NCBI GenBank assembly: GCA_020633295.1
Contig: JACKDW010000002.1
Location: 372,001-436,000, forward strand
Length of the DNA: 64,000 bases
Source: Myxococcales bacterium
Lineage (GTDB): Bacteria > Myxococcota_A > Polyangia > Nannocystales > Nannocystaceae
Direction of reading: 5' to 3'
Of this stretch, positions 1 through 9,504 are shown in pieces (position 1 is the stretch's first letter; each line of letters begins with the position of its first letter). The translations under genes and the position numbers were made by a program. The notes beneath the pieces are model-generated. The model had not been told where the DNA came from and ran no database searches. It worked only from the letters and a program-made list of their open reading frames with translations.

Positions 1-522
1 CGACGGTCATCAGCTTCGATCCCCGGCCGCTGCGCGACGTCGCGCCGAGCCCCTACCCCTTCGGCTACGAGACCGCGCTCGAGGAGCTGACGCTGCCGAT
101 GCTGATCAACAGCACCGCGATCACGCGCGTCAGCGATCCCGCGGGCGACCACACCGCGCACGAGCACGCCGAGCGCGTGTACTCGGTGCGCATCGACAAG
201 TCCGAGGCGAAGGAGCTGCGCCGCTTCCCCAACCTCCGCGCGGTCGAGTACACCGAGAAGAAGAGCGCCGTGCTGCCGGCCGAGGTCGCGGCCCTGGGCG
301 CGCTGCGACGCGGTCAGCTCGTTCACGTGCGAGGCGCCGCCGCAGTGCGACGGCCTCGGCGAGGTCGAGTGCTGGGGGCAGACCTTCTGCGACGCCGCGA
401 CCGAGCAGGTGGAGGTCATCAAGGGCTTCGGGACCACGGTCAACTGCCGCCCGCTGATGTGCGCCGGCACCGACTCAGAGACCGGCGGCGCGACCGACAC
501 CGACACCGACACCGACGGCTGA
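1..522 (+). CDS. Cys-rich surface/secreted protein, 3' part, with apparent frameshift
   Basis: The gene enters from the left edge. From base 3 to about 300 the third frame reads as an ordinary protein (FDPRPLRDVAPSPYPFGYET near its start). Coding character then moves to frame 1 from about 304, which gives a Cys-rich stretch (CDAVSSFTCEAPPQCDG, then CWGQTFC) ending in a TDTDTDTDG tail and TGA at 520-522. Frame 1 is closed by a stop at 88-90, so one continuous protein needs a 1- or 2-base shift around 280-305. Several Cys and an Asp/Thr-rich end are typical of exported myxobacterial proteins. Function is unknown. The shift may be a real mutation or a sequencing error. Confidence 0.55.
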
Positions 523-563
523 GCGCGGCGAGCCGTTCACGCGGCGGACGAGCGCGGGGTCGC

Positions 564-1370
564 TCAGCGGGCCGTGGCGGGAGACGACGACGTCCGCGTC
601 GCGCCGAGCCGCACGCGCACGCTCCCGCGGACGCGCTCGAGGTGCTCGACCAGCGCCCACAGAAACAGGCTCGCGCCGAGCAGCTCGAGCGACTCCTCGA
701 CCAGGTCGATGAGCGCGTAGCCGAGGTTGTCGCTGCCGTGCTCGGCGGTCCAGCGACCGAGCGGGAGCTCCATGACGAGCGCGCCGCCGACGTAGAGGAT
801 CCCGGCGACGATGAACTGCCGACGCGGTCGACGGGGCAGCGCGCGCAGCAGCGCGAGCTGGTAGAGGCCGAAGAGCAGCACGATCACCGCGGCGGGGATC
901 ACCCAGCCGTAGTACAGCCAGCCGTCGGTGTCGAACCACCAGCTCGCGGCCTCGTGCACGCCGACGACCTCGTCCATGGAGATGTAGAAGAACGCGACCG
1001 CGAGCAGCCACCAGCGCGCGCTCGCCTGGCCCGCGCGCGCGGCCGAGCGCGCGTGCAGCGTGAGCGCGACGCCGCAGGCGAGCATCAGCGCGGACGCGTA
1101 CCAGGTCGGGACGTTCTGTTCGAAGCTCAGCGAGAGCAGCGGGTACAGCCACTCGAGCGGGTCGCGGTTGGTGCAGTAGGTCGAGAGCTCGACGGCCAGG
1201 CTCGCGCCGCTCAGCGCCGCGACGATCGCGAGCAGCGCGCGCCGCAGCCCCGGCGCCGAGAGGGAGAGCGTGAGCGGCTCGAGCGCGGGCGCGGGCCCCG
1301 GACCCGGCTCGCCGTCAGGCTTGGGGTCGGGCCCGCGATCAGCTTCGGGCTCCGGCTCGGTCACGTCCAT
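564..1370 (-). CDS. multi-pass membrane protein of unknown function
   Basis: This 268-residue protein starts with an acidic, Pro-rich segment (about residues 1-35). Roughly six or seven hydrophobic segments follow, for example LLAIVAALSGASLAVEL, WYASALMLACGVALTL, WWLLAVAFFYISM, VIPAAVIVLLFGLYQLALL and FIVAGILYVGGALVMEL. A charged stretch MDEVVGVHEAASWW lies between membrane spans and an EESLELLGASLFLWALVEHLE helix lies near the end. I do not recognise the family. It starts 19 bases after the stop of the lipoprotein gene 1390-2049 with a GAGG ribosome-binding site, so the two probably form an operon. Its stop faces that of the gene ending at 522. Confidence 0.75.
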   Translation of the reverse strand: MDVTEPEPEADRGPDPKPDGEPGPGPAPALEPLTLSLSAPGLRRALLAIVAALSGASLAVELSTYCTNRDPLEWLYPLLSLSFEQNVPTWYASALMLACGVALTLHARSAARAGQASARWWLLAVAFFYISMDEVVGVHEAASWWFDTDGWLYYGWVIPAAVIVLLFGLYQLALLRALPRRPRRQFIVAGILYVGGALVMELPLGRWTAEHGSDNLGYALIDLVEESLELLGASLFLWALVEHLERVRGSVRVRLGATRTSSSPATAR

Positions 1371-1389
1371 GGACCTCGAGTTGACGCCG

Positions 1390-2049
1390 CTACTTGAACT
1401 TGAACTTCTTGGGCTTCTTGAATTTCTTGGGCAGCCGGACGTGGCCGCCGTTGAATTCGACGCGCACGTCGACGTCGACCTCGCCGTGGTACAGCGGCCG
1501 GTTCGGCGCGAGCACCCAGGCGATGAACATGTGGTTGGCGTACAGCGAGCCGCCCTCGATCTTGACCGTGTATTCGAAGGTCGCGTGCACGTCGTGCCCG
1601 CCGTCCACCGCCTCCACGAAGATCGCCTCGCCGATCGCCTGGTCGCCCTCGATCGTGAAGCCGAGCTTGGCGATCGCTACGGCGTCGTCACGCTCGCCCG
1701 AGCCCGACGGGACCGCGCGCAGCTCGAACACGATCGTGCCGTCGTCGCGCGACTCGTCGAGCACGATCGCGTCGGTCTTGCCGTCCTTGTCGAGGTCGAC
1801 GCGGTTGATGTCAGAGGAGTTGATGGCGCGCTCGAGGCCCTCGGCGCTGCCGACGTCGCCGTCCTTGATCAACGCGGCCATGCCCATCAGGTCGAAGTCC
1901 TTGGCCTTCACGGGCGCCTCGCCGCCTGCGGCCTCGGTCAGCTTCTCGAGCTTCGCCTTGTCAGACGACTCGGCGCTGGTGCACCCGGTCGCCGCGAGCG
2001 TCAGCGCGAACATCACGAGGGGAGCGAAGGGCAGCGCGCGCATGGGCAC
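1390..2049 (-). CDS. lipoprotein of unknown function with Lys-rich tail
   Basis: This 219-residue protein has a signal peptide ending in the lipobox LAATGC (Cys about residue 23), so it should be a lipid-anchored envelope protein. The mature part has an Asp-rich segment (DLDKDGKTDAIV) resembling calcium-binding or FG-GAP-like loops seen in exported proteins. A beta-rich region follows, then a very basic end (KKFKKPKKFKFK). It is first of two genes with the membrane protein downstream. The basic tail could contact lipopolysaccharide, nucleic acid or an acidic partner, but nothing in the sequence decides this. Confidence 0.75.
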   Translation of the reverse strand: MPMRALPFAPLVMFALTLAATGCTSAESSDKAKLEKLTEAAGGEAPVKAKDFDLMGMAALIKDGDVGSAEGLERAINSSDINRVDLDKDGKTDAIVLDESRDDGTIVFELRAVPSGSGERDDAVAIAKLGFTIEGDQAIGEAIFVEAVDGGHDVHATFEYTVKIEGGSLYANHMFIAWVLAPNRPLYHGEVDVDVRVEFNGGHVRLPKKFKKPKKFKFK

Positions 2050-2358
2050 GTCCCATTATGGGGCAGCGACGCCGCGCAGGCGGGGACGATCCGCCCGGCC
2101 GAGGAGCTCACGCGCGCGAACACGCCCCGGAGCGCGCGGCGCCGCGGCGTCGCCTGCGGCTGACTGTAAGGCCAGCTCTCAATTTCGCGCGCTTCACGCC
2201 TAGCCGCTGTGGCCGCCGAGCGGCTCGGGTCAGCGGTCAGTTTCTCGGTGATAGATGTTAATTAAACCACGCTTGACGGCGTTTTACCGTTCGTCCACAG
2301 TTTGGCAGGCAAATTCCCGATCTTCATTTGATCAGGAGTAACCGGAGAATCAACACCC
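2050..2358. other. divergent intergenic region
   Basis: This 309-base region separates the lipoprotein gene (minus) from the rhodanese-ThiF gene (plus). No convincing gene is seen. The part from about 2250 to 2345 is AT-richer than its surroundings (ATGTTAATTAAACC) and probably holds the promoter of the rightward gene. A TTGACG at 2273-2278 is a possible -35, but no good -10 follows at normal spacing. GGAGTA at about 2334-2339 is the likely ribosome-binding site for the ATG at 2359. Confidence 0.4.
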
Positions 2359-3534
<1,176 letters not shown>

Positions 3535-3662
3535 GTCCGCCGAGCCAGCCGAGCCAGTCGTTCCAGTACAGAGCTCGCGCGGGCGGCCGCGCGTCAACGC
3601 GAGCCGCCGCAGAGCTCGACCGTGACTCGACGCTCGCGCCCGTCGGGCCGCTCATTCGAAAA

Positions 3663-3691
3663 ACCCCGCGCAGCCGCAGGCGGCGCGGGGT
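3663..3691. terminator. bidirectional hairpin terminator
   Basis: ACCCCGCGC (3663-3671) and GCGCGGGGT (3683-3691) form a perfect 9-bp stem with an 11-base loop. It lies between the convergent ThiF-type gene and the GST-like gene. An A-run on the left flank gives a U-tract to the leftward transcript. It therefore looks best suited to stopping the minus-strand gene, and could serve both. Confidence 0.7.
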
Positions 3692-3700
3692 CTCGTGAAC

Positions 3701-4297
3701 TTAGTGCCAGGACGAGTCGTGCGCCGCTCTGTACGCGGGGCGGGCCTTGATGCGCTGAACGTAGGCGGCGACCTTGGGGGACGGATCGGTGAGCCACCCG
3801 AACTGAACGGCGAAGTCGAGCGTCCCCCCGAACACGACGTCGGCGGCCGTGAACTGTGACCCGAGCGCCCAGTCGCGCGCGGGCGTCATCGACTCGACGG
3901 TCGCCAGACACCGAGGCATGTCGCCCCAGCCGACCGAGCGCGCGTCGTACTCCGTGAGCCCCAGGTGCCGGACGGTGAACATGGGCTCGAGCGTGGTCCC
4001 CGAGAAGAACAGGTAGCGGTAGTACTGGCCGCGCGCGGTCGAGCCGAGCGGCGGCGCGAGGCCCTTGTCGATGAACTTATCGGCCAGGTACGCGCAGATC
4101 GCCGCGGTCTCGGTCACGACCGTATCACCGTCGACGAGCGCGGGCACCTTCCCCATCGGGTTCACGGCGCGATACTCCGGCTTGGCGTTGTCTCCCGCCA
4201 GGTAGTCGACGACGCACCGCTCGTGGGGGGCGTCGAGCTCCCGCAGCATCCAGTCGGTGGTCACGGCTCGGCTCATCGGGTGGTAGTAGTGCTTCAT
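3701..4297 (-). CDS. glutathione S-transferase-like protein
   Basis: This 198-residue protein has the GST layout. An N-terminal thioredoxin-like half (about 1-80) begins MKHYYHPMSRAVTTDWML. It contains the cis-Pro segment GKVPALVDGD and the Glu/Thr pair of the glutathione site (VVTETAAICAYLAD). A helical C-terminal half carries the family motif FTAADVVFGGTLDF. The frame stays open upstream, but the ATG at 4297 begins the conserved first strand and is preceded by GAGGAA at good spacing. GSTs conjugate or reduce electrophiles and peroxides; the substrate cannot be predicted. A 9-bp inverted repeat 55 bases upstream may be its operator. A second GST-like gene lies at 5845. Confidence 0.88.
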   Translation of the reverse strand: MKHYYHPMSRAVTTDWMLRELDAPHERCVVDYLAGDNAKPEYRAVNPMGKVPALVDGDTVVTETAAICAYLADKFIDKGLAPPLGSTARGQYYRYLFFSGTTLEPMFTVRHLGLTEYDARSVGWGDMPRCLATVESMTPARDWALGSQFTAADVVFGGTLDFAVQFGWLTDPSPKVAAYVQRIKARPAYRAAHDSSWH

Positions 4298-4351
4298 GGT
4301 CGTTCCTCGGGGGCGCATCGATAGCACGGCCGCGCGCGCGCCGGGGACAGG

Positions 4352-4374
4352 CTGCTGACAACGCGTGTCAGCAG
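4352..4374. promoter_or_regulatory. 9-bp perfect inverted repeat, candidate operator
   Basis: CTGCTGACA (4352-4360), five bases, then TGTCAGCAG (4366-4374). The site is 55-77 bases upstream of the GST-like start codon. The geometry fits a dimeric repressor or activator. No regulator gene is adjacent, so the binding protein is unknown. Confidence 0.5.
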
Positions 4375-4533
4375 AGTTCAGCCCGCGGGCGCCACGACGC
4401 CGAGTACTCGCCGCGCGCGCCGAGCTAGCGACAACCCGGGTGTCCCGCGCTCGCTCGCCGAAGTGGCGGAGCAGGAGGCACGGCTCGGGCACATCCTCAA
4501 CCTGCCTCTGAAACCATCAATGATCTCTCTGGC

Positions 4534-4851
4534 TTACCTGCCCGTCGTCGAGTAGGCGGCGTACACGACGCCCATCCCGCCGGCGCCGAGCTCCGACACC
4601 ACGACGTAGCGACCGATCTGCGCGCCGACGCCGACCGCGATCGCGGTCGCGCTGGCGCGGTCGCGCGTGTCCGCGAGGGTCCCCTCCACGCCGGAGGCCA
4701 TCAGGGTGCGATCGGTCGCCAGCTCGTCCGCGGTCGGGCGCGCGGCCGGCTGGAGCCGCGGGCTGACCGCGAGCGTGTCCTCGACATCGGCGACGGCCCG
4801 ATCGGCGCTCAGGGCGTCCACGGGATTCGTCCTGTCACTTGAGCCAGGCAC
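4534..4851 (-). pseudogene. Ser/Thr protein kinase N-terminal fragment
   Basis: This 105-codon frame starts at GTG. A low-complexity leader (1-78) is followed by the first strands of a bacterial Ser/Thr kinase domain: IGRYVVVSELGAGGMGVVYAAY (79-100), with the complete glycine-rich loop GAGGMG. Five unrelated codons and a stop follow, so the catalytic Lys and everything after it are missing. A kinase-TPR gene on the other strand at 17.6 kb lacks exactly this part and resumes at the same YAAY residues. The two look like halves of one gene separated by an inversion. Alone it cannot be an active kinase. Confidence 0.7.
4552..4564. repeat. 13-bp copy of inverted repeat pair (partner at 17594-17606)
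   Basis: GTAGGCGGCGTAC here is the exact reverse complement of GTACGCCGCCTAC at 17594-17606. Both copies encode YAAY of a kinase domain. They bound a 13-kb segment and coincide with the points where each kinase part ends or begins. Confidence 0.6.
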
Positions 4852-5127
4852 AAGGTTCTCGGTCGCGCGCCGCTGGTGTCGTCAACGTAACACGCCCCAA
4901 GGGACAGTACGCGCGGCGCGCTCGTGTGGGGTTGGCGAAAGACCTGCGCGGGACCGATGACTCGACGCGCGCCTGCGAGCGCGACGCGTGGTGAAGAGCG
5001 ACGCGTACGCACGCGATCGCTAATTTCATGAATCGAGCGGCGAGGTCGGCGGCGCCCGGTGCTGCAGCGGCCTTCATCAGACGGCGCGTACGACCTGCGG
5101 GGCGCGATCGGTGTACAAGCGCAGGCC

Positions 5128-5820
5128 GTGAACCAGGTCTGTTTCTCTCACGTTGAGCTGCGCACCACCGCGCCCGCCGAGGCGGCGGCGTTCTACAACG
5201 ACGTACTCGGCCCGGGACCGCGCTCGATCGTCGAGCTGCCGTCACGGGCGCGAGCCCTCGGCGCGCCGCCGCACTGGCTCGGGACGCTCGGCGTCGCCGC
5301 CGAGCGCGTCGACGACGTCGCGAACGCGCTGATCTCCCGCGGCGCGCAGCGCCTCGGCCCGCCGGGCGCGGGCGCGAAGATGATCCTGCGCGGCCCCGGC
5401 GGCGCGATCGTGGCGTTGGGCGCGGAGGAGGCGACGGCGCCGACCGGCGTGGTGTGGCATCACCTCAACGCCGCGGGCGCGGCGCGTGCGTCCGCGTCCC
5501 TCGCGGCGGCGCTCGGCTGGTCCTTCGGACCGGTGACCGAGGCTGCGGGGGCCCCGGCGGTCCAGGAGTTCGCGTGGCGCGAGGGACAGACGCCCGTCGG
5601 CTCGGTCGCCGACGTCGCCGGGCGTCCGGGCGTGCACACGCACTGGATGTTCTTCTTCGGCGTGCGCGGCCTCGACGACGCGCTCGCGCGCGCGCGGGCC
5701 CGCGACGCGGTGGTGATCGGCCCGACCTGGCACGCGGGCGCGCGCGTCGCGGTGTGCGATGACCCGCAGGGGGCCGCGTTCGGGCTGCTGGAGCTCGACG
5801 TCGACGCGATGGCGTCCTGA
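5128..5820 (+). CDS. VOC (glyoxalase/dioxygenase-like) family protein, two domains
   Basis: From the GTG at 5128 the protein has 230 residues. It reads as two vicinal-oxygen-chelate modules. The first (about 1-110) opens FSHVELRTTAPAEAAAFYND, typical of the beta-alpha-beta repeat with a metal-ligand His. The second (about 115-225) opens WHHLNAAGAARASASL and ends in a strand with DDPQGAAFGLLELD, where the last Glu is the usual ligand position. Such two-domain proteins resemble CFP-30/antibiotic-resistance-type glyoxalase relatives, but the substrate is not predictable. The open frame extends 23 codons upstream with no family similarity. The GST-like gene follows 24 bases later, suggesting joint transcription. 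Confidence 0.8.
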   Translation: MNQVCFSHVELRTTAPAEAAAFYNDVLGPGPRSIVELPSRARALGAPPHWLGTLGVAAERVDDVANALISRGAQRLGPPGAGAKMILRGPGGAIVALGAEEATAPTGVVWHHLNAAGAARASASLAAALGWSFGPVTEAAGAPAVQEFAWREGQTPVGSVADVAGRPGVHTHWMFFFGVRGLDDALARARARDAVVIGPTWHAGARVAVCDDPQGAAFGLLELDVDAMAS

Positions 5821-5844
5821 TCGGCGAGCCGCTATCGTCGCCGC

Positions 5845-6537
5845 GTGGAGCTCTGGATTCACCATCGGGCGTCGCCCTTCGTGCGCAAGGCGCTGCTCGC
5901 CGGGCTCGAGCTCGGCGTGGAGTGGCGCGTGCGCGTGGTCGACCTGGGCTCGCCGGCGGCCCTCGACGCGTACGCGCGCGTGAACCCGAATCGCAGGTTC
6001 CCGGCGCTGCGCGACGGCGAGCTGGTGATCTGGGAGAGCGGCGCGATCCTCCGTTATCTCGCGGCGACGCGTGACCCCGCGTGGCTCGGGCGGACGCCGG
6101 CCGAGGCGGCGCGGGTGGATCAGTGGATGTTTTGGGAGCTCGCGCACCTCGGCCCCGCGCTGCTCGGGCTCCAGAACGCCCGGCTCGGGTTCCTGCCCAA
6201 GCCCGGCAAGGACGAGGACGCGCTGGTCGCTGACTGCGAGCGCGCGCTCGCGGTGCTGGACGGCGGGCTCACCGGTCGCCGGTACCTCGCCGGCGACGCG
6301 ATCACGGTCGCAGACCTCGCGGTCGCGTCGCTGTTCACCTACGCCGAGGAGGCCTCGCTGGTGCCGCCGGGCTACGACGCGATCACGCGCTGGCTCGCGG
6401 CGCTGCGCGAGCGCGACTCGTGGCGCGCGACCGAGCGCATGAAGCGAGAGGCGCTCGCGGCCTACGGCATCGACCTGTCGACGCGTCGAGCCCCAGTCGA
6501 GCGCGGCTCGCTTGACGCCGCGGAGCGGGGCGGGTAG
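5845..6537 (+). CDS. glutathione S-transferase family protein
   Basis: This 230-residue protein starts at GTG (5845). The N-terminal thioredoxin fold begins MELWIHHRASPFVRKALLAG, with the Ser-Pro of theta-type active sites. The glutathione-binding segment FPALRDGELVIWESGAILRY has the expected Glu-Ser. The C-terminal helical domain (about 85-205) contains GDAITVADLAVASLF, the N-capping motif of the family. The C-terminal tail (about 205-230) is basic and unlike the family. It lies 24 bases after the VOC gene and is followed by two strong terminators, so transcription of the pair ends here. Confidence 0.88.
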   Translation: MELWIHHRASPFVRKALLAGLELGVEWRVRVVDLGSPAALDAYARVNPNRRFPALRDGELVIWESGAILRYLAATRDPAWLGRTPAEAARVDQWMFWELAHLGPALLGLQNARLGFLPKPGKDEDALVADCERALAVLDGGLTGRRYLAGDAITVADLAVASLFTYAEEASLVPPGYDAITRWLAALRERDSWRATERMKREALAAYGIDLSTRRAPVERGSLDAAERGG

Positions 6538-6549
6538 CGTTCTCGAGTC

Positions 6550-6577
6550 GCCAGCCCCCTCGGGGGTTGGCGTTTTT
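6550..6577 (+). terminator. rho-independent terminator
   Basis: GCCAGCCCCC (6550-6559), a TC loop, then GGGGGTTGGC (6562-6571) and GTTTTT. This is a strong stem (one G-T pair) with a U-tract for the rightward VOC-GST transcript. Confidence 0.85.
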
Positions 6578-6609
6578 CGTGGCGTCGCCCGCAGGCGGCG
6601 TCGACTCAG

Positions 6610-6633
6610 ACCAGCCCCCGGGCTGGTTTTTTC
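6610..6633 (+). terminator. second, tandem rho-independent terminator
   Basis: ACCAGCCC and GGGCTGGT pair perfectly and are followed by a run of T. It stands about 40 bases after the first terminator and shares its CCAGCCCCC core. The result is a double stop between the GST-like gene and the hydrolase gene. Confidence 0.8.
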
Positions 6634-6834
6634 GTGGTGCGTCGACCGCTCGAGGTCGGCGTGGACGCAGGAGCGCCAGCCCGCGGGCGGGTGCAGCTCG
6701 TCGCGCGTCCGCCCCGGGCGGCGCGCGCGTCGGACTGATCTGTCTTTTCGGTCTTTTCGGTCTTCGGTCGGGTGACGCGTCGGCGTCGCTCGGGCGGGCG
6801 GCGCTTGTCTGGGAGCAACCTGAAGGAGAGAGAC

Positions 6835-7629
6835 ATGGAGAACGGAAGCAGTCATCAGGAGCGCGCGGGCGCGCTCGAGCTCGAGCGCGCGGGCGCGCGG
6901 CTCTACACCGTCACCCAGGGGCGCGGCGCGCCGGTCGTGTACCTGCACGGCGGCTTCGCCGATCATCGCGCGAGCCTCGTCCACGTCGGCGCGCTCGCGC
7001 GGACGCGGTGGTTAATCACGCCGGACGTGCGCGCGGCCGGGCGCTCTCACTACGCGGGCGCGCTGAGCTGGGAGCTGCTCGCGGACGACGTGGCGGCGCT
7101 GCTCGATCACCTCGGGCTCGAGCGCGCGGTCGTCGGGGGGATGTCCGCCGGCTCCGCGATCGCGCTGCGCTTCGCGCTGCGTCACCCCGATCGCGCGGGC
7201 GGGCTCGTGCTCGCCGCGCCGGTCTACGCGGGGGCCGATCGCGGGCTGACGCCGGCCCAGCGCGCCGCGTTCGCGGCCATGGACGCGGCGGGGCGCGAGG
7301 CGCAGCGCGTCGGCGTCTCGGCCCTGCGCCCGCTGTTCGAAGCGCTGCCCGAGGCGATCCGCGCCCGCGCGCTCGAGATGGTCGCGAGCTTCGATCCGGC
7401 GAGCGTGGCCGCGACGGCGCGCTTCCTCGCGTCGGGCGTGCAGCCGATCGCGACGCTCGACGTGCTGACGACGATCGCGACGCCGACGCTCGTGATCCCC
7501 GGCGCCGACGCGGAGCACCCGGCCGAGCTCGCGACGCTGTACGCCGCGCGGCTGCCCCGGGTCACGACGAGCCCGTCGAGCGTCCCGCTCGCCGCGGCCA
7601 TCGACGCGTTCTGCGACGCGCGCTCGTGA
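6835..7629 (+). CDS. alpha/beta hydrolase-fold protein lacking an obvious catalytic His
   Basis: From ATG 6835 (ribosome-binding site GAAGGAGAG) the protein has 264 residues. The oxyanion-hole segment VVYLHGGFADHR (about 34-45) and the nucleophile elbow GGMSAGS (Ser 104) are intact. An acidic residue follows the strand TPTLVIPGADAEH near the C-terminus. The family then has a Gly-His-x-x-x-x-E block that supplies the catalytic His. Here that stretch is replaced by a short TTSPSSVPLAAAI segment with no His. The protein may be catalytically dead, or a small deletion may have removed the motif. Substrate is unknown. Tandem terminators isolate it from the upstream genes. Confidence 0.82.
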   Translation: MENGSSHQERAGALELERAGARLYTVTQGRGAPVVYLHGGFADHRASLVHVGALARTRWLITPDVRAAGRSHYAGALSWELLADDVAALLDHLGLERAVVGGMSAGSAIALRFALRHPDRAGGLVLAAPVYAGADRGLTPAQRAAFAAMDAAGREAQRVGVSALRPLFEALPEAIRARALEMVASFDPASVAATARFLASGVQPIATLDVLTTIATPTLVIPGADAEHPAELATLYAARLPRVTTSPSSVPLAAAIDAFCDARS

Positions 7630-7632
7630 GCG

Positions 7633-9504
7633 CTACGGGTCGAGCACGAGCACGTCGTCGGGCGCCGGCTCCTGGTACAGCCGCTCGACGAGCGCGCGTC
7701 GACGCTCGATGACCGCGCGCTGGTTGATGTAGCCCTTGTCGGTGATCTCGCCGGCGTCGATCCGCGGGGGCTCGGTGAGCAGCAGGACGCGCGCGACGCG
7801 ACGGCTGCTCGCCGGGTTCTCGGCGTTGTAGGTCGCGAGCCCGCGGCGCAGCGCGTCGCGGACGGGCGCGCGCGCGACCAGCTGCTCGAGCTCGAGCGCG
7901 GCCGCCTCGTCCTCATTTTCATTTTCGTCTTCGCCTTCGCCTCCGCCGGCGTCGGCGACCAGCGCCTGGCAGGCGGCGAGCCCGGGGAACACGAGCAGGC
8001 CCACCGCGTCGCGGCCCTCGCCCACGACCACCGCGTCCTGGGCGACGCCGCCCGACGCGGCGATGACCGCGAGGCGCAGCTTGCCGGCGTTGACCCATGT
8101 CCCTGAGGTCAGCTTGAAGTCCTCGGCGATGCGGCCGTCGAACACGACGCCGCGGCGCGGGTCCTCGGGGTCGGCGAGCTTGCCGGCGTCGCCCGTGATG
8201 TAGGCGCCGCGCTCGTCGAACGCCGCGGCGGTCGCCTCGGGCAGCCCGAGGTAGCCCGGCGTGACGCCCGGGCCGCCCACGCGCATCTCGAGCTTGCCTG
8301 CCCTGGGGACCAGGTAGAGCTCGCAGCCCGGCGCCGGCAGGCCGATGACGCCCGCGTGCGCGACGGGGAAGTGCAGGCTCGTGACCAGCGGCGCGGTCTC
8401 GGTCGCGCCCCAGGCCGAGCTCATGAACACGCGCTCGCCCCGGGCCGCGAGCGCGACGCGCTCGAGCCGGGTCCAGACGCTCTGGGGCAGCGCCGCGCCG
8501 GCGTAGAACAGCAGGTCGAGGCGCGCGAAGAAGCGGTCGCGCAGCTCGACGTCGCGCTCGAGGTGGTGCGCGAGCATGTCGAAGCCGCGCGGGACGTTGA
8601 AGTACAGCGTCGGCGCGTGCGCGCGCAGGCTCGCCAGCGTGCGCTCGATCAGCGCCGGCGCCGGCTTGCCGTCGTCGATGTACAGGGCGCCGCCGTGGAA
8701 CAGCACCATGTTGAAGTTGTGGTTGCCGCCGAAGGTGTGGTTCCACGGCAGCCAGTCGACCAGCACGGGCCGGCGCGCGCGCAGGAACGGCCACACCTGC
8801 GCGATCGCCTGCTGGTTGGAGCACAGCATGCGCTGGGTGTTGAGCACGCCCTTGGGCGCGCCGGTCGAGCCCGAGGTGAACAGGATCTTCGCGATCGTGT
8901 CGGGCCCGACCGCGGCGTGGGCCCGGGCGACCGCCTCGCCCGCCGGCTCGCGCAGCCCGTCGAGCTCGTGGATAACCTGCGCCTCGGGACAGACTTCTTG
9001 GACCGCCGCGAGCGCCCGCGCGAACGCCCGCGGGTCGTCGGCGAACACGAGGCCCGGCCTGACCTGCGAGGCGATGCCGCGCAGGCGCGCGAGCGTGCCG
9101 GGCATGAGGCTGTAGGCGGGCGAGATGGGCGCGACCGGGATCCCGACGTGCATGGCCGCGAGCGCGAGCACGGCGTGGTCGACGCTGTTGTCGGAGAGGA
9201 TCATGACGCCGCCGCTGCGCTGGAGCCCGCGGCGCAGCAGGCCCGCGGCGATCGAGCGCGCGCGCTCGGCCGCCTCGCCGTACGTCAGCGTTCGCCAGCG
9301 CGGCGCGCCTGTCGTCGCGCCGTCGCCGAGGATCTTCTCGCCGAGGAACACGCGCTCGGGCGCGACCCGGGCCCAGTGCTCGAGGCGCTCGCCGACGCAG
9401 CGCGGGTAGGGCTCGAGCGCCCGCGGTGAGCGCAGCAGCAGCGCGCCGCCCTCGAGCCGCTCGACGGTGACCTCGGGCGGCGCGAGCTCGAGCGGCTCGG
9501 TCAC
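7633..9504 (-). CDS. feruloyl-CoA-synthetase-like acyl-CoA ligase
   Basis: This 623-residue member of the ANL superfamily activates a carboxylic acid with ATP and loads it on CoA. The P-loop FTSGSTGAPKG is at about 209-219, the aromatic-motif region WLPWNHTFGGNHN follows, the adenylate motif is SSAWGATETAP and the hinge region ITGDAGKLAD. The WLPWNHTFG region and overall length match feruloyl-CoA synthases best, so an aromatic or medium-chain acid is likely. An acidic insert (GEDENENEDE) lies in the C-terminal part. The GTG start at 9504 overlaps the TGA of the glycosyltransferase gene by four bases (GTGA), implying translational coupling. Its stop faces the hydrolase gene two bases away. Confidence 0.85.
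   Translation of the reverse strand: MTEPLELAPPEVTVERLEGGALLLRSPRALEPYPRCVGERLEHWARVAPERVFLGEKILGDGATTGAPRWRTLTYGEAAERARSIAAGLLRRGLQRSGGVMILSDNSVDHAVLALAAMHVGIPVAPISPAYSLMPGTLARLRGIASQVRPGLVFADDPRAFARALAAVQEVCPEAQVIHELDGLREPAGEAVARAHAAVGPDTIAKILFTSGSTGAPKGVLNTQRMLCSNQQAIAQVWPFLRARRPVLVDWLPWNHTFGGNHNFNMVLFHGGALYIDDGKPAPALIERTLASLRAHAPTLYFNVPRGFDMLAHHLERDVELRDRFFARLDLLFYAGAALPQSVWTRLERVALAARGERVFMSSAWGATETAPLVTSLHFPVAHAGVIGLPAPGCELYLVPRAGKLEMRVGGPGVTPGYLGLPEATAAAFDERGAYITGDAGKLADPEDPRRGVVFDGRIAEDFKLTSGTWVNAGKLRLAVIAASGGVAQDAVVVGEGRDAVGLLVFPGLAACQALVADAGGGEGEDENENEDEAAALELEQLVARAPVRDALRRGLATYNAENPASSRRVARVLLLTEPPRIDAGEITDKGYINQRAVIERRRALVERLYQEPAPDDVLVLDP

Noticed and set aside
2273..2301. A sigma-70-like promoter before the rhodanese-ThiF gene
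   Set aside because: TTGACG is present but no acceptable -10 lies at 16-18 bases, so only the general region is reported.
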